Positions 1 through 9,740 of a stretch of DNA of 36,516 nt are shown piece after piece. The notes below the pieces were generated by a model. That model searched no databases and had not been told where the DNA came from. It saw only the letters and a list, made by a program, of their open reading frames with translations. Where the stretch lies: the NCBI GenBank assembly GCA_945971355.1, contig CAMFPD010000002.1, forward strand, positions 1-36,516, in the 5' to 3' direction. The stretch's first letter is position 1, and each line of letters starts with the position of its first letter. This DNA is from an uncultured Lachnobacterium sp. (GTDB lineage Bacteria > Bacillota > Clostridia > Lachnospirales > Lachnospiraceae). The position numbers were made by a program, and so were the translations under genes.

Positions 1-2
1 CT

Positions 3-569
3 ATGTACATAGTTCTGGTACCAATATTTGGCATAGTAATTGGCCGAAAACAGTCATTACGAATGTGGATTGCTATATTAATAGCAGTAGCTGGTCTGTA
101 TTTTTTGTGTATGACAACCGGAAATTGTTCGATTCAGATAGGCGATGTTCTTTTGCTTTTGTGTGCGGTGTCATTCTCAATTCAAATACTGTTAGTGGAT
201 CATTTTTCTCCTCTTGTAAATGGAGTGAAGCTGGCTTGGGTGCAGTTCTTTGTTTGTGGAGTTTTATCTGCGGTACTTATGTTTATCTATGAACAGCCAA
301 CCATATCAGGTATTGTTAGTGGATGGTCATCGATATTATATGCAGGAGCATTGTCCACTGGTGTGGCATACACAATTCAGGTTATAGCTCAAAAGGGGAT
401 GAATCCAGCAGTGGCATCACTTATAATGAGTATGGAGTCAGTTATTTCGGTTATAGCAGGCTGGCTAATACTTAATCAGAAGCTAAGTAAAAGGGAACTG
501 ATTGGCTGCGGACTTATGTTTGCGGCAATAATTCTGGTTCAGCTGCCAGAACGAAATAAACAAAATTAG
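3..569 (+). CDS. EamA/DMT-family transporter, C-terminal part (5' truncated by window)
   Basis: Repeated TM helices; 'AGALSTGVAYTIQVIAQKGMNPAVASLIMSMESVISVIAGWLILNQKLSKRELIGCGLMFAAIILVQ' is typical of an EamA repeat C-terminus. Confidence 0.88.
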   Translation: MYIVLVPIFGIVIGRKQSLRMWIAILIAVAGLYFLCMTTGNCSIQIGDVLLLLCAVSFSIQILLVDHFSPLVNGVKLAWVQFFVCGVLSAVLMFIYEQPTISGIVSGWSSILYAGALSTGVAYTIQVIAQKGMNPAVASLIMSMESVISVIAGWLILNQKLSKRELIGCGLMFAAIILVQLPERNKQN

Positions 570-591
570 TGAAAATAAGGACATGAGGCTC

Positions 592-621
592 TTGACTCAT
601 ACTGTTTGAATGTGCTATAGT
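592..621 (+). promoter_or_regulatory. Putative sigma-A promoter for queT leader
   Basis: TTGACT (592-597), 18-nt spacer, TGC-TATAGT (extended -10, 616-621), upstream of the riboswitch. Confidence 0.6.
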
Positions 622-660
622 CAACATTCGGAGGCTGAAAGAACCTTCCAATAAGTAACA

Positions 661-703
661 CGTCAGTTCGAGACCTTCCTGACGGAAAACAAAACTAAAG
701 GAG
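661..703 (+). promoter_or_regulatory. preQ1-I riboswitch upstream of queT
   Basis: Hairpin cgtcag-TTCGAGACCTTC-ctgacg followed by the A-rich tail AAAACAAAACTAAAGGAG. Layout matches class I preQ1 aptamers (GUUC..C loop, AAAACUAA tail overlapping the SD). Confidence 0.8.
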
Positions 704-713
704 AAAATTAAAT

Positions 714-1235
714 ATGAGAAACAAAAAGGTATTATTCATCACTCAGGCTGCAGTAATTGCTGCGATTTATGTTGTGCTTACAATGTTTATCAATGCATTT
801 AATCTTGCAAGCGGAAACATTCAGGTAAGAATTTCGGAGGCATTATGTATATTGCCGTTCTTTACATCGGCGGCTATTCCTGGACTATGGATAGGATGCC
901 TACTTGCAAATCTTCTTACGGGAGCTGCAATTTATGACATTGTATTCGGAAGTCTTGCAACACTTATTGGAGCAATAGGTACATATTTGCTTAGAAAACA
1001 CAAATTTTTATGTACACTTCCACCTGTTGTGGCCAATGCAGTCATTATTCCAATTGTTTTAAGATACGGATACGGATTTGTATTCCAGTGGCATGATAAG
1101 GATTGGTCATTACCATTCTATGCACTTACAGTAGGAGCAGGAGAAGTGATTTCAGTCTGTGTACTGGGTACGTTACTCTTAAATGTGCTAAATAAATATC
1201 GTAATGTTATTTTTAAGCAGGACGATATATCATAA
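714..1235 (+). CDS. queT: QueT-type queuosine precursor transporter
   Basis: 'VVLTMFINAFNLASGNIQVRISEALCILPFFTSAAIPGLWIGCLLANLLTGAAIYDIVFGSLATLIGA' is characteristic of QueT (COG4708); preceded by a preQ1-I-like element. Confidence 0.92.
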   Translation: MRNKKVLFITQAAVIAAIYVVLTMFINAFNLASGNIQVRISEALCILPFFTSAAIPGLWIGCLLANLLTGAAIYDIVFGSLATLIGAIGTYLLRKHKFLCTLPPVVANAVIIPIVLRYGYGFVFQWHDKDWSLPFYALTVGAGEVISVCVLGTLLLNVLNKYRNVIFKQDDIS

Positions 1236-1249
1236 ATTATAAAATGTAT

Positions 1250-1303
1250 AAACTCTGGTAACTCTGATATTGTTATATATCAAGGTTATTGGAGTTTTTT
1301 TAT
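1250..1303 (+). terminator. Rho-independent terminator after queT
   Basis: Imperfect stem aactctggtaac / gttattggagtt with inner gatat/atatc, followed by a T-run. Confidence 0.6.
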
Positions 1304-1429
1304 TAAAATTTTTGTGTATTTTACTAAAATGTCGAAAACTATCATTTTGGAGAGTTTACTTATAGGGTTTTGTTTGTATATAATAATATGAAAAGAAGGT
1401 TGCTTATGGATAAATAGGAGTTTAAGGTT

Positions 1430-4225
1430 ATGAAAAAATATAATAAGATTATTTGGGCGCTCTTTTTTATTCAGTTAGTTGTGATAGCAATTGTGCTAAA
1501 GACGGCTAAGGTAGATGATATGACTCTGGCAAAAGGAAATGTTCATTCTTTTAACACCGGATGGACATTGATAAGGGAAGATTCTGAAGAGACAGAGTTG
1601 TTGGAATTACCTTATAATACCACCAGTAGGGCAAATGAGAAAATTGTTATCAAAAATACTATTCCAAGTAAATACTGGGGAGAGACTTTAACTTTTTTGT
1701 CTGCTGATAAAACATTGAAAATCACAGTGGATGGAGAAGAAATTTACACCTTTGGGTTAAATGATGAGAGAATGTTTGGTGGGACACCGGGCAGTGTGAT
1801 TGTATTTGCTGACATACCTGAGAATTGTAAGACCGGAGAGGTTGAGATTGAAATGAGCTCTCCTTATGCCAATTATGCAACTTATATAACCGAGATATCT
1901 GTTGCAAGAAGAGATGTGGCAATTCTCCATTTCATAAAGCAAAAGGCATTTGACATTATTATAACAGCTGCCATATTTATTGTTGCTGTAATTTTTATTA
2001 TATTGGCAATTGTACAGAAAATGTCACTTAGGAATGTTGTGGGAATAGAGTATCTCGGTGTACATCTGTTTCTTATGAGCATATATTATCTGATTGAAAC
2101 CAAGGTGCCGGAGGTGTTTTACGGAAATCAGACATTGTACTCGAATTTAATCTTTATTATTTTGATGACAGCGCCTTTGGCCTTTGAAGCATATTGCTAC
2201 GAGTCAACACCAAAAATCAGGAAAATTGTATTATTATTAATGGCAATTTCTGTGATAAATATAATAATGCAGCTTATTCTTCAAATTAGCGGATGTCGGG
2301 ACTTCTTAGAGATGTCTTTTGTTTCACATTGCATTATTTTCCTGAATTTTATTGTGAATGCTGTGGAATTAGGCAAGGACGTAAAAAAGGAGAAAAGCCT
2401 GGAGACTTGGATTAGCCTTATAGGGGCAGTATCCATGATAATTGGTGGAGTTGTTGACATTTTGAGAACATATACCATAAAGGTAGGAGATTTAGGAAAA
2501 GCAAGCAGGTATGGGGTATGCATTTTTGGAATATGTACCTTGATTATCTACATGCGTCATATGATGCAGGAGCATGTAGAGTTTGTGGAGCAGGCAAAAA
2601 ATGATGCTATTGCTGCAAATGTGGCAAAAAGTCGGTTCCTTGCAAATATGTCACATGAAATTCGTACTCCAATTAATGGAATCATAGGTATGGATACTAT
2701 GCTTCTTAAAAATTGTGATACCTGCGATGCAGAGGAAATCAGAGAGTATGCCAAGAATATTCAAAGTGCCAGCCAGACACTATTATCTATTGTGAATGAT
2801 ATTCTGGATATATCGAAAATCGAATCTGGAAAAATGGAAATTATACCGGTAGAGTATGAGTTATTTTCAGTGCTCAATGACTGTTACAATATGACCAAAG
2901 CCAGAGCTGATGCCAAAAATCTGGATTTTAAAATGGAAATTGATTCAAAGGTTCCATCTGTTCTTTATGGTGATGAGGTTCATGTTAGACAGATTATTAA
3001 CAACTTTTTGTCAAATGCTGTGAAATATACCAAAGAGGGAACTGTTATTCTTCGTATGGGATATGAACAGATGGGGCACAAACAGATTTATCTGAAGATA
3101 GAGGTAGAGGATACTGGAATTGGTATAAAAGAATCGGATATGGATAAATTGTTCATTAATTTTACAAGAGTTGATGAACAGAAAAACCGGAGCATAGAGG
3201 GAACCGGCTTAGGATTAAGTCTTACCAAAAATCTTGTAGAACTGATGGGTGGAAAAATCAATGTCATAAGTGAATATGGAAAAGGTTCTGTTTTCACAGC
3301 AACGGTTCCACAGAAGGTTGTAAGCTTTGAACCATTAGGTGACTTCTCACAGAAATATAAGCAGTTTATCCATTCGGTAGACAGAAATGATAAAGCATTT
3401 ATAGTGCCAGATGCAAGAATTCTTGTGGTAGATGATGTAGAGATGAACTTGAAGGTTGCTCAAAGTTATTTGAAACAAACCAAGTCAATGGTTGATGTGG
3501 CAAATAGTGGAAAAGAATGTCTTCAGATGATTGAGGAGAAAAAATATGACATTATTTTTCTTGATCACATGATGCCGGAAATGGATGGAATAGAAACACT
3601 GAAGGCAATCAAATCATCAGAAAGCCACTGCAACATAGATACACCGATTATTGTACTAACGGCAAATGCAGTCGTAGGTGCTAAGGAAAAATATCTGGAA
3701 GATGGTTTTACAGATTATTTGTCAAAACCTATCCGAGAGGATGAACTAATGGATATGCTTCGGGAATATCTTCCAGAGGAGTTGGTTAAGCTGGAAGATG
3801 AAACTGAACAGGAATTAAAGCAGGAACAGAGCAGCAAACAGGAAGAGTGCATAGAGGAAGCTGTGGATTCTGCAAGAGAAATGACTCTTGATGAACGTTT
3901 TCCGACACTAAATACACAGGTCGGAATGGGCTATTGTATGAATGATGAAGGTTTCTATTTGGAAATGATTGAAGAATACATTAGCGGAGATAAAAGGGAC
4001 GTGCTGGCAGAGGAATATGCAAAAGAATCATGGAAGGACTATGAGATATATGTGCATTCCTTAAAAAGTACTTCACTTAATATCGGTGCAGAACAGTTGT
4101 CAGAATATGCAAAGGCATTGGAATTTGCTGCAAAAGATGGTGATTATACATATATTAAGGAACATCATGATGAGGTGATGTCTGAGTATGAAAAATTACT
4201 TGCTGAATTGAAAAAAGGACTGTAA
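1430..4225 (+). CDS. Hybrid sensor histidine kinase: extracellular domain - ~7 TM - HisKA - HATPase - REC - HPt
   Basis: H-box '[20 protein letters not shown]', N-box '[14 protein letters not shown]', '[17 protein letters not shown]', REC '[14 protein letters not shown]', HPt '[13 protein letters not shown]'. N-terminal beta-rich extracellular segment then multiple TMs. Confidence 0.93.
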   Translation: MKKYNKIIWALFFIQLVVIAIVLKTAKVDDMTLAKGNVHSFNTGWTLIREDSEETELLELPYNTTSRANEKIVIKNTIPSKYWGETLTFLSADKTLKITVDGEEIYTFGLNDERMFGGTPGSVIVFADIPENCKTGEVEIEMSSPYANYATYITEISVARRDVAILHFIKQKAFDIIITAAIFIVAVIFIILAIVQKMSLRNVVGIEYLGVHLFLMSIYYLIETKVPEVFYGNQTLYSNLIFIILMTAPLAFEAYCYESTPKIRKIVLLLMAISVINIIMQLILQISGCRDFLEMSFVSHCIIFLNFIVNAVELGKDVKKEKSLETWISLIGAVSMIIGGVVDILRTYTIKVGDLGKASRYGVCIFGICTLIIYMRHMMQEHVEFVEQAKNDAIAANVAKSRFLANMSHEIRTPINGIIGMDTMLLKNCDTCDAEEIREYAKNIQSASQTLLSIVNDILDISKIESGKMEIIPVEYELFSVLNDCYNMTKARADAKNLDFKMEIDSKVPSVLYGDEVHVRQIINNFLSNAVKYTKEGTVILRMGYEQMGHKQIYLKIEVEDTGIGIKESDMDKLFINFTRVDEQKNRSIEGTGLGLSLTKNLVELMGGKINVISEYGKGSVFTATVPQKVVSFEPLGDFSQKYKQFIHSVDRNDKAFIVPDARILVVDDVEMNLKVAQSYLKQTKSMVDVANSGKECLQMIEEKKYDIIFLDHMMPEMDGIETLKAIKSSESHCNIDTPIIVLTANAVVGAKEKYLEDGFTDYLSKPIREDELMDMLREYLPEELVKLEDETEQELKQEQSSKQEECIEEAVDSAREMTLDERFPTLNTQVGMGYCMNDEGFYLEMIEEYISGDKRDVLAEEYAKESWKDYEIYVHSLKSTSLNIGAEQLSEYAKALEFAAKDGDYTYIKEHHDEVMSEYEKLLAELKKGL

Positions 4226-4269
4226 TGTACAAAAGTATATGAAATGAGAACAAGGTAGGGGGAAAATCC

Positions 4270-7053
4270 ATGTATGAACAGGAAAAACAGCGGTCAACAC
4301 ATCTTCTGATATTGATTGTCTGTACAGTTTTGATTTTGGCTTTAACAGGAGAAGCAATTCTTCTGGGATGGGAAATTGGTGCAGTTGTTTTGCTGCTGCT
4401 GGGGCTTACTGTCTGCTGGGTGTTTCATATTATAGAAAAAATGCCTGAATCCAGCAGGCTGTGGCAGTATTTTATACTGTCAATGCTAGCCTTTTTCTTC
4501 TATGGAATACATGAGACAAGTGTATATGATCTGGCTCCTCTTATGATTGTAATTATCATATTGTATTCTGCCACAGAAAATTATAGCATTATCAGGCTTT
4601 GCGTTATTACATACTTTCTTACAATGGGGTATGATTTTGTATTCGTGTTGGGACGAGATATAGAATTGTCATCTCTTGTGATTACACGTTCTATTTTTCA
4701 TCTTGTGCTGGTTTTCATGGCAGGGATGATTACGAAAACCATTCTGGAAAGGCGTAATAAGGAAAGAAAAAATAGTGAAAATCAAATTGCAGAACTGGAA
4801 GAGACAAACCGCAGAACAGAGGACTTTCTGACCAATGTATCTCACGAGCTGCGAACACCGATTAATGCCGTTACGGGAATTACGGCAGTTATGCTCAAAA
4901 ACGAAGATAATGATGATAGGAAAAAGAATTTACAATCAATACAGGTCGCGGGATATAGACTCTTTGGGCAGATTGGAGATATTCTTGATTACACAGAAAT
5001 CGATACCAAAAGGATTACGGTGAGTGAAGAAGCCTATATGATTTCGTCACTTATCAATGATGTAATCAATAGGAATCACCAGTCAGACAAAGGAAAAAAA
5101 CTTGAACTGGTTTTTGACATTGACCCAGATGTACCTTCTGTTTTACTTGGTGATGGAAAGAAAATTAAGAAGATATTGGGACATCTTATTGATAATGCAT
5201 TCAAGTTCACTCAAAAAGGTGGTGTTTATGTCAGAGTATATGCCATAAAAAAGAAATATGGCGTCAATCTTTGTATCAGGGTTAGTGATACAGGTGTGGG
5301 AATTGCACAGGAAGAATTGGAAAAGATAAAAGAACGTTTTTATCAATCCAATGCCGGAAGAAATCGTAGAGCAGGCGGATTAGGGTTAGGTCTTTCAATT
5401 GTGTCTGGCATGGTGTCTGTAATGGAAGGCTTTATTCAGATTGAAAGCGTTGTGGGAGAAGGAACAACTGTCACTGTCAGCATACCACAGAAGATAGTGG
5501 ATGAAGCAAAAGTCATGGTGGTTGATGATAAAGCTGATTTGTGCCTGGCATGTTACTTAAGACCAGAGAAATATGAAGTTCCGCAAGTGAGAGATTATTA
5601 CAATGAGATGATTTCCCATATGGTTCAGGGACTTGAAATTTCTCTGCACAGAATTTCAAACATGGATGAGCTTGAAAAACTAGCCTCAATGTATCAATTG
5701 ACACATCTGTTTATTGGAAAAGAAGAATATGGTGAAAATGAGAAATATTTTGAAGATTTGAATCAGAATGTAAAGGTTATTGTAGTAGCAGATGAAGATT
5801 TCAGCTTACCGAAGGAAAGCAGAATAAAGATTTTGAAAAAGCCGTTTTATAGTCTGCCTATTGTCAACATATTAAATGCGGACTCTCTGGAAAATGAATC
5901 AGTGCTGAAGGAGAAGACTATGCTCTGTCCTGGAGTGAAAGTGCTGGTTGTGGATGATGAACCTATGAATCTGATGGTGGCAGAAGGAATTTTCAAAGAT
6001 TATCAGATGATTGTTACTAAAGCAGACAGTGGAAAACGTGCCATTGAACTTTGTGAGATGGAAGATTATGATTTGATTTTTCTTGATCATATGATGCCGG
6101 AAATGGATGGAGTGGAGACCTTAAAAAGAATTCGTAAAATTGATAATAATTCAAACAGAGTGCTTACTATTATTGCTTTTACGGCAAATGCTGTCAGCGG
6201 TGCAAGAGAAATGTTTCTTAGAGAAGGCTTTGATGAGTTTGTATCCAAGCCAATTGAACCATTGGAACTTGAACGAGTTCTAAGAAAAGTGCTGCCAAAA
6301 TCATCAGTTGTATTTGTAGATGAAAATAGTAAAAAAAATTCAAATAAAGAAATAAAAGTAGAGAAGGATGCACAAGAAGCTAATAATAATTCTGAAAAAG
6401 ATAGAATGACAGAGCTTGAAGAAGCTGGAATTAATACGAAGTCCGGCATTCAATATTGTGGTGGGGACGATAAATTCTATTTTGAATTACTTACACAATT
6501 TGCGGAGGATTTCAAACAGAAAGTGTCGGACGTGGGTACTTTCTTTGCACAGAAGGATTTTGAAAATTACTGCATTAGAGTTCATGCTGTGAAGAGTACT
6601 GCAAAGATGGTAGGTGCAGATTCACTGTCAGAAAATGCAAAAAACATGGAAATGGCAGCTAAGAATCAGGATGTGGATTATATCAAAAAACATCATGAAG
6701 AACTTGTCAATGAATATACTCAGGTGGTGCAGAGTATATGTGACGTACTCGAACTGAATACAAAATCCCGTATTAATGAGACAGAAGTGGATAAAACAGA
6801 AGTGGATGAAACAGAAATATCTACAGACGATTTGATTGAACGATTAAGAGCACTGGTGGAAGGTTTGAAAACCTTCGAAGCTGATAAGGCAGAGTCTTTA
6901 CTTTCGGAATTAAGTACAGTGGTATATAGAGGAGAGAAAGTTGAAAACCTTCTTTGCGATGTACGACTGGATGTGGATGATTTCGAATTCGGTGCAGCTT
7001 CCGAGAAAGTGAAGAGCCTGATTAAAAATTTGGAAGGCGGTGAAGCAGAATGA
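4270..7053 (+). CDS. Hybrid sensor histidine kinase: TM region - HisKA - HATPase - pseudo-REC - REC - HPt
   Basis: 'FLTNVSHELRTPINAVTGI', 'IDNAFKFTQKGG', 'GGLGLGLSIVSGMVSVM'; receiver-like segment lacking the Asp motif, then canonical REC '[14 protein letters not shown]' and HPt 'VHAVKSTAKMVGA'. Confidence 0.93.
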   Translation: MYEQEKQRSTHLLILIVCTVLILALTGEAILLGWEIGAVVLLLLGLTVCWVFHIIEKMPESSRLWQYFILSMLAFFFYGIHETSVYDLAPLMIVIIILYSATENYSIIRLCVITYFLTMGYDFVFVLGRDIELSSLVITRSIFHLVLVFMAGMITKTILERRNKERKNSENQIAELEETNRRTEDFLTNVSHELRTPINAVTGITAVMLKNEDNDDRKKNLQSIQVAGYRLFGQIGDILDYTEIDTKRITVSEEAYMISSLINDVINRNHQSDKGKKLELVFDIDPDVPSVLLGDGKKIKKILGHLIDNAFKFTQKGGVYVRVYAIKKKYGVNLCIRVSDTGVGIAQEELEKIKERFYQSNAGRNRRAGGLGLGLSIVSGMVSVMEGFIQIESVVGEGTTVTVSIPQKIVDEAKVMVVDDKADLCLACYLRPEKYEVPQVRDYYNEMISHMVQGLEISLHRISNMDELEKLASMYQLTHLFIGKEEYGENEKYFEDLNQNVKVIVVADEDFSLPKESRIKILKKPFYSLPIVNILNADSLENESVLKEKTMLCPGVKVLVVDDEPMNLMVAEGIFKDYQMIVTKADSGKRAIELCEMEDYDLIFLDHMMPEMDGVETLKRIRKIDNNSNRVLTIIAFTANAVSGAREMFLREGFDEFVSKPIEPLELERVLRKVLPKSSVVFVDENSKKNSNKEIKVEKDAQEANNNSEKDRMTELEEAGINTKSGIQYCGGDDKFYFELLTQFAEDFKQKVSDVGTFFAQKDFENYCIRVHAVKSTAKMVGADSLSENAKNMEMAAKNQDVDYIKKHHEELVNEYTQVVQSICDVLELNTKSRINETEVDKTEVDETEISTDDLIERLRALVEGLKTFEADKAESLLSELSTVVYRGEKVENLLCDVRLDVDDFEFGAASEKVKSLIKNLEGGEAE

Positions 7054-9719
7054 ATCCAAAGAAATTAATACAGGCAATTGGAGATTGTAAGAGAAGCCGC
7101 CAGGAACGTATGTTTATACTGATTGTAATGTTGGGGCTTATAGGACTGGCTGCTGGAATTGTCTCTGGTGTTGTATCTGGAGAAAATTTTAATAATGTGA
7201 TTGTGATGGTACTGGCTTTTGTAATTATTTTTTGTATTACATATTTTACAATCAGATACCAAAAGGTACAGATTGGGGCAGTTATAATCGCCTTTTTGAT
7301 AATCTATTTTGTGTTGCCATACAATTTCCTGACAGGTGGGGCAATCTATGGAGGTGCTCCTATATGGCTTATGTTTGGAGTGGTTTTTGTGTGTCTTGTG
7401 GTAGAGAACAGGATAAAATATGTTCTAATTGGGAGCAGCTTTTTTATAAGTGCTATCTGCTATTACTTAGCATACTTTTACCCAGGATTAATTGTTTCTC
7501 ATACTATTCAGGTTGCATATATGGACTCTTTTTCAACCTTGATTATTGTGACGCTTGTAACCTGTGGTATGATTTTGTATCAGAACCAGATTTATCAGTC
7601 TGAAAATGATACAACACAGAAGCAGAAAAAGGAGATTGAGGAACTGAACAGGATGCAGAATCGCTTTTTCTCCAGTATGAGTCATGAAATCAGGACACCA
7701 ATTAATACAATTATCGGCTTAAATGAGATGATTTTGAGAGAAGACGTGTCAGATGAAGTTGCATCAGATGCTAAAAATATTCAGGGCGCAAGTAAGATGC
7801 TTCTCACACTTATAAATGATATTCTGGATATGTCTAAAATAGAATCAGGTAACATGGATATTGTACCTGTCGCTTATGATGTGGGGGCGATGTTGTCTGA
7901 CATTGTAAATATGATTTGGGTCCGTGCTAAGGAAAAGGGGCTGGAATTTCATGTGGATGTGGACCAGACATTACCTTCTCAGCTATACGGTGATGAAGTA
8001 AGAATTAAACAGATTCTCATTAATGTGCTGAACAATGCAGTAAAATATACAGCAGAAGGGTCTGTTACTCTGTCTATTCAGTGTAAAAGTCAGGAAAATG
8101 GTTATGCAAAAGTATCTTATTCTATAGCGGATACTGGCATAGGAATCAAAAAAGAGAGTATTCCATTTTTATTCAGTGCATTTAAGAGAGTGGATGAGGA
8201 GAAAAACAGATACATAGAAGGAACTGGCCTTGGTCTTTCTATCGTTAAACAGCTGGTACAGCTTATGGATGGTGAGATTGAAGTGAACAGTGTCTATACT
8301 AAGGGCTCAACGTTTGTGATTACTTTACCACAGAAGGTAGTTGGAGATACAGAGATTGGTGTCCTTAATTTGGAGGAGAGGCATTTCCTGAATTCGAGAC
8401 AGCATTATAAACAAAGCTTTGAGGCTCCAAAAGCAAATCTTTTGATTGTTGATGATAATGAAACTAATCTGATGGTTGCAAAGAAGCTTTTGCGTGAAAC
8501 AAAGGTGAATATCGACACGGTTTTAAGTGGTGCGGAGTGCCTGAAACAAACACTTGAGAATAGATATGATGTGATTTTTATGGATCATCTCATGCCAGAA
8601 ATGGACGGTATTGAATGTCTACATAAAATCCGTACACAGACAGGTGGATTGAATCAAAATACTCCAATAGTAATTCTCACAGCCAACGCTGGAAGTGAAA
8701 ATCAAGACCTGTATAGAAGGGAAGGTTTTGATGGATACCTGTTAAAACCTGTAAGTGGTATGCAGCTGGAGACAGAGCTGTTGCGACATCTTCCGAGGGA
8801 ACTTGTCCATATAATGGGGAAAGATGGTGCAATTGGTGCAGTTGAGTCGCCGGTGCTGGAACACAGAAAGAAAGTTCCAATCATGATTGCCACTGATAGT
8901 GTGTGTGACCTTCCAAAACAGCTTGTAGATAAAAAAAATATAGCAATAATGCCATATCGGGTTGTCACTGAAGGCGGTGAATTTCTGGACGGAGTGGAAA
9001 CAGAAACAGACGGAATTCTTTCTTATATAGGTGAGATGGGAAAACGTGTGGAGTCAAAAGCTCCTGATGTGGCAGCGTATGAAGATTTTTTCGCTGAGCA
9101 GCTGACAAGGGCACAATACATTGTACATATTGCAATGGCGAAAAATGTCAGTTTGGGATATGAAAATGCCAAGGAAGCATCAAAAACATTCGACAATGTG
9201 TTTGTTGTTAATTCAGGACACCTGTCCAGTGGAATGGGAATGATGGTATTGCGTGCCGCTGAGTACGCAGCTGCTGGAATGAGTGCTGATGCAATTGTAA
9301 AAGAAATGGAACATCTGAAAATGCAGGTTAAGACCAGCTTCATTGTAAACAGTACAGATTTTCTGGCGTATACAGGAAGAATTTCTTTAAAAATCAGCAC
9401 ACTTTGTAAAGCCTTTATGATTCATCCGGTTATCGCTCTGAAAAACAGCAATATGAAGGTGGGGGCTATTCGAGTGGGAACAAGAGAATATGCGTGGAAG
9501 AAGTACATTGAATCAACTCTCAGTGCGATAGGTAAGGTGGACAAAAGAATTTTATTTATCACCTATGCTGGACTGACAAGTGAGGAGCTGAAGGAAATAG
9601 AAGATCAAGTTAAGCGTAAAGTTGATTTTGAAAACATCTACTATCAGAAAGCTTCGCCCGCTATATCAGTAAACTGTGGACCTGGAACTTTTGGAATTAT
9701 ATATGCGTTGAAAGATTAA
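7050..9719 (+). CDS. Hybrid histidine kinase fused to a DegV/EDD domain: TM region - HisKA - HATPase - REC - DegV
   Basis: '[20 protein letters not shown]', 'NVLNNAVKYTAEG', '[17 protein letters not shown]', REC 'DVIFMDHLMPEMDG', then 'IMIATDSVCDLPKQLVDKKNIAIMPYRVVTEGGEFLDG...VVNSGHLSSGMGMMV...FIVNSTDFLAYTGRIS' (DegV family). ATGA overlap with upstream gene. Confidence 0.92.
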   Translation: MNPKKLIQAIGDCKRSRQERMFILIVMLGLIGLAAGIVSGVVSGENFNNVIVMVLAFVIIFCITYFTIRYQKVQIGAVIIAFLIIYFVLPYNFLTGGAIYGGAPIWLMFGVVFVCLVVENRIKYVLIGSSFFISAICYYLAYFYPGLIVSHTIQVAYMDSFSTLIIVTLVTCGMILYQNQIYQSENDTTQKQKKEIEELNRMQNRFFSSMSHEIRTPINTIIGLNEMILREDVSDEVASDAKNIQGASKMLLTLINDILDMSKIESGNMDIVPVAYDVGAMLSDIVNMIWVRAKEKGLEFHVDVDQTLPSQLYGDEVRIKQILINVLNNAVKYTAEGSVTLSIQCKSQENGYAKVSYSIADTGIGIKKESIPFLFSAFKRVDEEKNRYIEGTGLGLSIVKQLVQLMDGEIEVNSVYTKGSTFVITLPQKVVGDTEIGVLNLEERHFLNSRQHYKQSFEAPKANLLIVDDNETNLMVAKKLLRETKVNIDTVLSGAECLKQTLENRYDVIFMDHLMPEMDGIECLHKIRTQTGGLNQNTPIVILTANAGSENQDLYRREGFDGYLLKPVSGMQLETELLRHLPRELVHIMGKDGAIGAVESPVLEHRKKVPIMIATDSVCDLPKQLVDKKNIAIMPYRVVTEGGEFLDGVETETDGILSYIGEMGKRVESKAPDVAAYEDFFAEQLTRAQYIVHIAMAKNVSLGYENAKEASKTFDNVFVVNSGHLSSGMGMMVLRAAEYAAAGMSADAIVKEMEHLKMQVKTSFIVNSTDFLAYTGRISLKISTLCKAFMIHPVIALKNSNMKVGAIRVGTREYAWKKYIESTLSAIGKVDKRILFITYAGLTSEELKEIEDQVKRKVDFENIYYQKASPAISVNCGPGTFGIIYALKD

Positions 9720-9740
9720 GAGAGATTTTGAGGTGTTTGC

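Noticed and set aside
65-292. Alternative + frame ORFs (65..292, 7232..7603, 11835..12074, 26038..26283)
   Set aside because: Out-of-frame overlaps with genes having clear family motifs; residue composition is implausible for real proteins.
1722-6449. Antisense ORFs (e.g. 1722..1922 -, 2281..2523 -, 6087..6449 -) inside the kinase genes
   Set aside because: They lie opposite well-supported coding sequence, lack recognisable domains, and look like shadow ORFs of the sense codon usage.
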